Translations under genes and position numbers: made by a program
Shown: one piece after another, positions 33,610-38,821 of the stretch
How the letters are laid out: every line of letters starts with the position of its first letter
Position numbering within the stretch: position 1 is the stretch's first letter
Notes under the pieces: model-generated
The model's database searches: none
What the model was told of the DNA's origin: nothing
The model's input: the letters and a program-made list of their open reading frames with translations, nothing else
Source: an uncultured Gammaproteobacteria bacterium
Lineage (GTDB): Bacteria; Pseudomonadota; Gammaproteobacteria; Pseudomonadales; Halieaceae
Length of the DNA: 38,821 nucleotides
Assembly: GCA_902519405.1 (NCBI GenBank)
Contig: CABYJX010000001.1
Span: forward strand, 1 to 38,821
Reading direction: 5' to 3'

Positions 33610-34488
33610 ATGGATTATCATCAATTAAGTTGCGAAAAAGTACTTGAGGCAGCGCTATCTAGGGCGGCTGATGAGCAATGCCCACCTAAATTGGCAGAGG
33701 CATTGCGTTATTCCGTATTTCCAGGAGGGGCGAGAGTTAGACCGCAATTGTGTCTCGCTGTCGCTGGCGCAAACTTGGGTAGTGACCCAATGCTTGCCAG
33801 TAGCGCCGGTGCGGCAATAGAGCTTTTGCACTGCGCTTCACTGGTGCATGATGATCTTCCTTGCTTTGATAACGCAGATGAGCGCCGCGGAAAGCAATCA
33901 GTCCATACTCGATTTGATGAGAGGATTGCTATTCTTACTGGGGATGCATTAATAGTATCTGCTTTTGACACTTTGGCGTGGGCTGGCTCAATGGCGAAGT
34001 TTCCAGAGCGTTTAGCTTCGGTCACAACCATAGTGGCTCGTTCAGTAGGTGCGCCTCTAGGGATTGCAGCCGGTCAAGCCTGGGAGAGTGAACCCGTGGT
34101 AGATGTCTCTCTTTATCATAAATCTAAAACTGGAGCGCTTTTCATTGCTGCGTCCGCCGCTGGAGCGGCCTCAGCGGGTGCTGATCCAGCTCCTTGGCAG
34201 CTTCTAGGTGAAAAAATTGGAGAGGCTTATCAAGTTGCTGATGATATAAAAGACGCAACGGGTGACCGAGACGCTCTTGGAAAGCCTGTCAATGTTGATC
34301 AAAGGCTAAATCGACCAAGTGCAGTGCGGGAATTTGGTTTGAAAGGAGCAGCGGATTATCTTAAGCGCCTTCTTGAGGAGGGTTTGGATTCGATACCGCC
34401 TTGTCCGGGTCGAGATGGACTTCAAGATCTTGTGCGGGAGCAAGCTCGTCGTTTCATTCCAAAAGATGGTGATCGTCAAGCGGCTTGA
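33610..34488 (+). CDS. crtE: Geranylgeranyl diphosphate synthase CrtE
   Basis: A 292-residue prenyltransferase. The first Asp-rich motif is D81-D-L-P-C-F-D87 (DDx4D, as in bacterial GGPP synthases), followed by ADERRGKQSVHTRFDE, and the second is ADDIKDATGD. FPGGARVRPQL gives the conserved Arg for diphosphate binding. It makes C20 geranylgeranyl diphosphate for phytoene and for the bacteriochlorophyll tail. It is the first gene of the crtE-crtF-bchC-bchX-bchY series and ends 5 bases before crtF. Its upstream region has tandem PpsR-like sites. Confidence 0.95.
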   Translation: MDYHQLSCEKVLEAALSRAADEQCPPKLAEALRYSVFPGGARVRPQLCLAVAGANLGSDPMLASSAGAAIELLHCASLVHDDLPCFDNADERRGKQSVHTRFDERIAILTGDALIVSAFDTLAWAGSMAKFPERLASVTTIVARSVGAPLGIAAGQAWESEPVVDVSLYHKSKTGALFIAASAAGAASAGADPAPWQLLGEKIGEAYQVADDIKDATGDRDALGKPVNVDQRLNRPSAVREFGLKGAADYLKRLLEEGLDSIPPCPGRDGLQDLVREQARRFIPKDGDRQAA

Positions 34489-34493
34489 TTTAA

Positions 34494-35636
34494 ATGAAGC
34501 AAGATTCTGAGTTGCGGCTAAACCGAGCGCTTGGAGTTATTCGAGCTGGGTTCCTCAATTGGCGCGACAAGATATACGCAAATCAACGATTCCAATATTG
34601 GGCTGCGCGCTTTCCTCTTACTCGTATATTAGTTCATAGGCGGGCCAAGGCGCTATTTAGTCTTTCGGCCGGTTTTGTTTATTCGCAACTTCTGTTTTCA
34701 TTCGTAAAACTTCGTTTGGGTGAGTTTCTTTCCGAAGCCCCTCGGTCGATAGATGAAATCGCGGATCATTGCGAGCTACCTATGGATGGCACCAATAGGC
34801 TCGTAAAGGGTTTGGTCGCACTGCGTTTGCTTCAAGGACGACAACCGGGCATTTTTGGTCTCGGTGATTTGGGAGCGGCAATGGCTGGTAATCCTGGTAT
34901 TGGATCGATCGTGGCACACCATGACCGTTTTTATGCCGATCTTGTCGATCCAATTAGTTTATTAAAAGGAAGGAAGGAAACGCGAGTTGCTAATTTCTGG
35001 CCATATGCCTTGTCCGGAGGTGAGCTGAACTCCAATTCTGATGTAAAGACTTACAGCGAAATGATGGTTTCTTCACAAACCTTTATCGCGGAGCACGTGC
35101 TTGACGCGGTTTCACTAAAAAAGCAGGCGCATTTGCTTGATGTCGCCGGAGGCGAGGGCGCATTTGTTTGCAGTGCCCTTCGTCGAAATTCTCACTTACA
35201 AGCTACGGTATTGGATCTACCTGAGGTAGCTACTTTGGCGAATAGCCGATTTGAGCGAGAAGGGCTTGCAGGTCGTGCCACAGCGGTGGGGGCCAATATG
35301 TTTGAGTCTGATTTCCCAATAGGTCCGGACGTAATTAGTTTTATTAGGGTTTTGCATGATCATGATGATCATCGAGTGAAGGCAATTTTACGTTCGGCGC
35401 ATCAAGCTCTTCCTCAGGGGGGTCGTTTAATAATTGCTGAACCAATGGCCGAGACCCCGGGTAGTGAGGCAATCGGTGATGCTTATTTTGGTATTTATTT
35501 ATGGGCCATGGGGAGCGGACGCCCCAGAACCATTGAAGAATTAACTGAGATGATTTGTGACGCAGGGTTCAATAAATGTGAGGAATTGAAAACCTCAATG
35601 CCATTACTTGTGCGTGCAGTCTCTGCAATTGCTTAA
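34494..35636 (+). CDS. crtF: Hydroxyneurosporene O-methyltransferase CrtF
   Basis: A 380-residue SAM-dependent methyltransferase. An N-terminal dimerisation/winged-helix region (about 60-150) precedes the Rossmann methyltransferase domain with LLDVAGGEGAFVCSALRR (SAM motif I), VLDLPEVATLA, and VLHDHDDHRVKAILRSAHQALPQGGRLIIAEPM (catalytic His region). VDPISLLKGRKETRVANFW is typical of CrtF. It methylates the 1-hydroxyl of carotenoids in the spheroidene/spirilloxanthin pathway. It starts 5 bases after crtE and ends 174 bases before bchC, where an internal promoter is visible. Confidence 0.94.
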   Translation: MKQDSELRLNRALGVIRAGFLNWRDKIYANQRFQYWAARFPLTRILVHRRAKALFSLSAGFVYSQLLFSFVKLRLGEFLSEAPRSIDEIADHCELPMDGTNRLVKGLVALRLLQGRQPGIFGLGDLGAAMAGNPGIGSIVAHHDRFYADLVDPISLLKGRKETRVANFWPYALSGGELNSNSDVKTYSEMMVSSQTFIAEHVLDAVSLKKQAHLLDVAGGEGAFVCSALRRNSHLQATVLDLPEVATLANSRFEREGLAGRATAVGANMFESDFPIGPDVISFIRVLHDHDDHRVKAILRSAHQALPQGGRLIIAEPMAETPGSEAIGDAYFGIYLWAMGSGRPRTIEELTEMICDAGFNKCEELKTSMPLLVRAVSAIA

Positions 35637-35641
35637 CCTTT

Positions 35642-35685
35642 TGTAAGTATAGCTTGACATAAGAAATTGTCACAATAAACTGACA
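35642..35685. promoter_or_regulatory. bchC promoter with paired PpsR/CrtJ palindromes
   Basis: Two exact TGT-N12-ACA palindromes, 35642-35659 and 35668-35685, are separated by 8 bases. A sigma70-like promoter lies in them: TTGACA (35654-35659), 16 bases, TAAACT (35676-35681), so the first site covers the -35 and the second the -10. This matches the architecture described for the Rhodobacter capsulatus bchC promoter, where CrtJ binds cooperatively. Confidence 0.82.
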
Positions 35686-35708
35686 CATCTGGAGTCGTAT
35701 TTGTGACA

Positions 35709-35737
35709 TATGCACAAAAGCAGTGCCTATGCACAAA
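35709..35737 (+). repeat. Direct repeat TATGCACAAA in bchC leader
   Basis: TATGCACAAA occurs at 35709-35718 and again at 35728-35737, a 19-base period, just downstream of the bchC promoter. Two turns of the helix apart, it could be a second regulator's site, but no known motif is recognised. Confidence 0.4.
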
Positions 35738-35771
35738 GAGTGAACCGTCTTGCGGGAAGTAAGTGGCTATT

Positions 35772-35803
35772 TAGCTCCGCAGACTGGATATATTTGGGAG
35801 CTA
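35772..35803 (+). promoter_or_regulatory. Hairpin covering the bchC ribosome-binding site
   Basis: TAGCTCC (35772-35778) can pair with GGAGCTA (35797-35803) around an 18-base loop. The second arm contains the Shine-Dalgarno-like GGGAG that precedes the bchC ATG at 35811. Pairing would hide it; whether it forms is inference. Confidence 0.35.
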
Positions 35804-35810
35804 TGAGTAT

Positions 35811-36770
35811 ATGAGTAGTAGCGCGAAGGCAGCGGCAGTAGTGTTCGAAGAGCCCGGTAAAATGGCGGTCAGGCAGGTAGGTCTTAAGGATCTCTCTCCC
35901 AATGACTGTCTAGTTGATATTGAATGGACTGGTATTAGCACGGGAACCGAGCGGTTACTCTGGAACGGAAAAATGCCTCCTTTTCCTGGACTTGCTTACC
36001 CATTGGTTCCAGGCTACGAGTCTGTTGGCAGAGTAGCGGTTTCTGATGAAAATACTGGTATACCGGTCGGAACGCGAGTTTTTGTGCCTGGTTCCACAGG
36101 ATTTGCCGATGTACATGGACTTTTCGGTGGTGCAGCAGAGCGATTGGTAGCAGCCAGCGATCGAGTGGTCAGAGTCGATGAAAGCCTTGAGGATGAGGCC
36201 ATATTACTTGCACTAGCGGCTACCGCATACCACACAATTGATAGTTTTGGACCAGATCGTTATCCAGATCTCGTCGTTGGACATGGAACATTAGGACGTT
36301 TAATTGCTAGATTAGTTATAGCTTTAGGAGGAGCTGCGCCGATTGTCTGGGAGAAAAATCCACACCGTCAATCTGGTTCGGTGGGTTATGAGGTAATAAA
36401 CTCTGAAAATGACCCGCGGATCGATTACGACGCGATCTGTGATGTGAGTGGCGACGGATCATTGTTGAATGATTTCATACAAAGAATGCGGCCCGGCGGT
36501 TCTATTGTTTTAGCCGGATTTTATGACCAACCTTTATCGTTTAACTTCGCACCAGCCTTTATTCGAGAATCCAGCATAAAAATAGCAGCACAATGGCAGC
36601 CCAGTGATTTGGATGCTGTCCAAGTTCTTATTAAGGAAAATAAGCTTTCTCTTGGTGGACTGATTTCTCATCGCAGTTCCGCTAGTGCGGCAGCGCCGGC
36701 TTATCGACAGGCGTTTGGAGATGCGGACTGTTTAAAGATGGTAATAGATTGGAGAGCAAATAATGAGTGA
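35811..36770 (+). CDS. bchC: 3-hydroxyethyl bacteriochlorophyllide a dehydrogenase BchC
   Basis: A 319-residue member of the zinc-type medium-chain dehydrogenase family in its BchC form. STGTERLLWNGKMPPFPGLAYPLVPGYESVGRV is characteristic of BchC, and VVGHGTLGRLIARLV is the nucleotide-binding strand-turn-helix. It oxidises the C3 hydroxyethyl group to acetyl late in bacteriochlorophyll a synthesis. It has its own promoter with two PpsR-type sites and a 5' leader of over 100 bases with a possible hairpin. The stop overlaps the ATG of bchX by 8 bases. Confidence 0.95.
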   Translation: MSSSAKAAAVVFEEPGKMAVRQVGLKDLSPNDCLVDIEWTGISTGTERLLWNGKMPPFPGLAYPLVPGYESVGRVAVSDENTGIPVGTRVFVPGSTGFADVHGLFGGAAERLVAASDRVVRVDESLEDEAILLALAATAYHTIDSFGPDRYPDLVVGHGTLGRLIARLVIALGGAAPIVWEKNPHRQSGSVGYEVINSENDPRIDYDAICDVSGDGSLLNDFIQRMRPGGSIVLAGFYDQPLSFNFAPAFIRESSIKIAAQWQPSDLDAVQVLIKENKLSLGGLISHRSSASAAAPAYRQAFGDADCLKMVIDWRANNE

Positions 36771-37758
36771 TGCTTCTGTAGCTTCATACGATCCTATAAC
36801 AAATGATCAAGATACATCTTCCTCGGTTTTAGCGACCTCTGACGAGGCAGCGCCAAAAACCCAGATTATTGCAATTTATGGTAAGGGTGGAATCGGGAAA
36901 AGCTTTACCTTAGCTAACTTGTCTTACATGATGGCTCAGACCGATAAAAAGACTCTTCTTATAGGATGTGATCCTAAGAGCGACACGACATCGCTGCTTT
37001 TTGGCGGTAAAGCCTGCCCCACGATTATTGAAACATCTTCAAAGAAAAAAGCCGCTGGCGAGGAAACTCAGGTCGGAGATGTCTGTTTTGTTCGCGATGG
37101 CGTTTTTGCTATGGAGCTGGGTGGGCCTGAAGTGGGCCGTGGTTGTGGTGGCCGAGGTATTATTCATGGTTTCGAAACTCTTGAGAAACTCGGTTTCCAT
37201 GATTGGGATTTCGATTACGTTCTTCTAGACTTCCTGGGTGACGTTGTTTGTGGTGGATTCGGTCTTCCAATCGCTCGGGACATGTGTCAAAAAGTGATTG
37301 TAGTTGCATCAAATGATTTGCAGTCGCTTTACGTTGCAAATAACGTCTGTTCGGCGGTGGAATATTTTAGAAAGCTGGGCGGAAATGTTGGTGTTGCTGG
37401 AATGGTAATTAACAAAGACGATGGTACCGGTGAGGCTAACGCGTTCTGCAAAGAGGTTGGTATTCCTGTCTTAGCAGCCATCCCAGCGCACGAAGATATC
37501 AGAAGAAAGAGCGCGAACTACGAAATTATCGGCAGGCCAGACGGAGAGTGGGGTCCACTCTTTTCCGATCTTGCAACTAACGTTGCCGAATCACCTCCAC
37601 ATCAACCATCCCCTTTAACTCAAGATGAGTTGTTAGAGCTTTTTGATGGAGACTCGGTTGGTCGCGACGTGGTGCTGCAACCGGCAAGCATGGCTGATTT
37701 GTGTGGCAAAGAGTACGTTGAAAAACCATCCTTGGAAGTGATCTATGACAATGTCTGA
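36763..37758 (+). CDS. bchX: Chlorophyllide a reductase iron protein BchX
   Basis: A 331-residue nitrogenase-iron-protein-like ATPase. The P-loop is G40-K-G-G-I-G-K-S47, and C128 (RGCGGRG) and C163 (VVCGGFG) are the ligands of the [4Fe-4S] cluster shared by the dimer. ACPTIIETSSKKK is a BchX-type segment. BchX donates electrons, driven by ATP, to BchYZ, which reduces the C7=C8 bond of chlorophyllide. It overlaps bchC by 8 bases and bchY by 14 (or 8 for the alternate start). Confidence 0.97.
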   Translation: MSDASVASYDPITNDQDTSSSVLATSDEAAPKTQIIAIYGKGGIGKSFTLANLSYMMAQTDKKTLLIGCDPKSDTTSLLFGGKACPTIIETSSKKKAAGEETQVGDVCFVRDGVFAMELGGPEVGRGCGGRGIIHGFETLEKLGFHDWDFDYVLLDFLGDVVCGGFGLPIARDMCQKVIVVASNDLQSLYVANNVCSAVEYFRKLGGNVGVAGMVINKDDGTGEANAFCKEVGIPVLAAIPAHEDIRRKSANYEIIGRPDGEWGPLFSDLATNVAESPPHQPSPLTQDELLELFDGDSVGRDVVLQPASMADLCGKEYVEKPSLEVIYDNV

Positions 37759-38821
37759 GACGAATTCAACTATCCAAAAAGAGCAGAAGCCAGATTCTCA
37801 GAGCAATATCGTTGCTACGGATATCACTTCTAGTCCAAAGGGCGAGGAGGGCTGTCATGGTGGTGCGGCTCGTATGCAAGAAGCAGCCAAAGCAGCCGGC
37901 AAGAGCCAAGTTTTAGAGCAATATGCCAAAGATTATCCGGCAGGTCCTCACGATCAACCTCAAAGTATGTGTCCAGCTTTTGGTTCGCTTCGCGTGGGTC
38001 TTAGAATGCGCCGGACAGCTACTGTCTTAAGTGGATCGGCATGCTGTGTTTATGGATTGACTTTTACATCGCACTTCTACGGTGCTAGACGAACTGTGGG
38101 CTATGTGCCCTTTGATTCTGAGACGCTTGTCACTGGCAAGTTGTTTGAAGACATCAGGGAAGCGACATATAAGCTAGCCGATCCCGAAAAATACGATGCT
38201 ATTGTATTAATTAATTTGTGTGTGCCGACTGCCTCGGGTGTGCCTCTTGAGTTACTACCGAAAGAGATTAATGGTGTCAGGATTATTGGGATTGATGTCC
38301 CTGGATTTGGAGTGCCAACTCATGCGGAAGCGAAGGATATTCTTGCCGGCGCTATGCTTAAATATGCACGTACTGAAGCTGAAGCTGGTCCAGTGGCTCA
38401 ACCAACAGCGCGGGCGACATCCCTACCATTCATAAGCTTAGTTGGCGAAATATTTCCCGTAGATGCGATTACACTTGGAAGGTTATTGGAACCTCTGGGA
38501 TTAGCCGCAGGTCCTGTTGTGCCGACTCGAGAATGGAGAGAATTATATTCAGCACTGGACTGTGCGGCGGTTGCGATGCTTCATCCCTTTTACACTGCGA
38601 CGCGACGTGAATTTGATGCAGCAGGGCGACCTTGTTTTGGTTCGGCACCCGTGGGTTACGAGGGCACAGCTGCTTGGCTAGACAGTTTATCCAGGCTATT
38701 AGGTATATCATCTAATTTAGTCGATCAGGCGAAAAATGCCGTTTTACCTGCCATAAAAGGTGCACTCAAAGGTTCTCCGATTGATGCACGTATCACTCTT
38801 TCTGGCTATGAGGGTTCTGAG
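37745..38821 (+). CDS. bchY: Chlorophyllide a reductase subunit Y BchY, partial (3' end outside window)
   Basis: An open frame of 359 codons reaches the right edge, so the C-terminal part is missing (full BchY is about 500 residues). Cysteines C76 (QSMCPAFGS), C100/C101 (GSACCVYGL) and C159 (INLCVPTASG) are the expected cluster ligand region of this nitrogenase MoFe-like subunit. ATG at 37745 has GGAAG 6 bases upstream and overlaps bchX by 14; ATG at 37751 gives the 8-base overlap seen between bchC and bchX. The partner bchZ would be expected just beyond the window. Substitutions that would inactivate it are not seen. Confidence 0.95.
   Translation, partial: MTMSETNSTIQKEQKPDSQSNIVATDITSSPKGEEGCHGGAARMQEAAKAAGKSQVLEQYAKDYPAGPHDQPQSMCPAFGSLRVGLRMRRTATVLSGSACCVYGLTFTSHFYGARRTVGYVPFDSETLVTGKLFEDIREATYKLADPEKYDAIVLINLCVPTASGVPLELLPKEINGVRIIGIDVPGFGVPTHAEAKDILAGAMLKYARTEAEAGPVAQPTARATSLPFISLVGEIFPVDAITLGRLLEPLGLAAGPVVPTREWRELYSALDCAAVAMLHPFYTATRREFDAAGRPCFGSAPVGYEGTAAWLDSLSRLLGISSNLVDQAKNAVLPAIKGALKGSPIDARITLSGYEGSE

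Noticed and set aside
35702-35716. Third PpsR-like or CRP-like site (TGT-N9-ACA, TGTGA...CACA) upstream of bchC
   Set aside because: Spacer is 9 rather than 12 for PpsR, and half-site spacing is off by one for CRP.

Overview
The window is most likely a chromosomal segment of an aerobic anoxygenic phototrophic proteobacterium, probably a marine gammaproteobacterium of the OM60/NOR5 (Halieaceae) type. The right third is a classical proteobacterial photosynthesis gene cluster (bchI-bchD-bchO-crtI-crtB, crtC, crtE-crtF-bchC-bchX-bchY). The left two thirds hold a TonB-dependent receptor, a TPR-sulfotransferase, a Rieske oxygenase and small-acid CoA catabolism genes. The taxonomic placement is inference from gene content and moderate base composition; an alphaproteobacterium is not excluded. 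No rRNA, tRNA, CRISPR array or insertion sequence was seen, and no gene-free stretch exceeds 300 bases.

Region 1 (1-4617) is a divergent catabolic module: MmgE/PrpD protein (cut by the left edge), CitE-like lyase and GntR/UTRA regulator leftwards, MaoC hydratase and acyl-CoA dehydrogenase rightwards. The set resembles the accessory and core genes of itaconate (C5-dicarboxylyl-CoA) degradation clusters. Two matching TGTCCGRACA-like palindromes lie at the starts of the MmgE/PrpD and regulator genes and are candidate operators.

Region 2 (4644-11640), all leftward: nitroreductase, a Rieske oxygenase with a Glu in the bridging position as in quaternary-amine demethylases, a GcvT-family folate protein, two tandem PYROXD2/CrtO-like FAD oxidoreductases and an Asp/Asn beta-hydroxylase-family protein. 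Tight overlaps suggest an operon, possibly for oxidative N-demethylation with C1 capture; no reductase partner is present.

Region 3 (11820-19847): exported amidohydrolase, MFS transporter, a TPR-sulfotransferase gene split by a -1 shift at an A7 run, a probable beta-propeller protein, a bidirectional terminator and a TonB-dependent receptor.

Region 4 (20123-25875) is the border of the photosynthesis cluster: an ATP-grasp enzyme, a cytochrome P450, a multi-pass membrane protein overlapping crtD, and an alpha/beta hydrolase. The P450 and ATP-grasp genes are not standard cluster members and may modify carotenoids or another cluster product.

Region 5 (26084-38821) makes bacteriochlorophyll (Mg-chelatase BchI/BchD with BchO; BchC; BchX and BchY of chlorophyllide reductase) and carotenoids (CrtE, CrtB, CrtI, CrtC, CrtD, CrtF, pointing to the spirilloxanthin branch). 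TGT-N12-ACA palindromes of the PpsR/CrtJ type occur upstream of bchC (a pair separated by 8 bp over the -35/-10), between crtC and crtE, and between the hydrolase and bchI. This suggests redox/light repression of the cluster even though no regulator gene is in the window. bchY runs off the right edge; bchZ and puf genes would be expected next.
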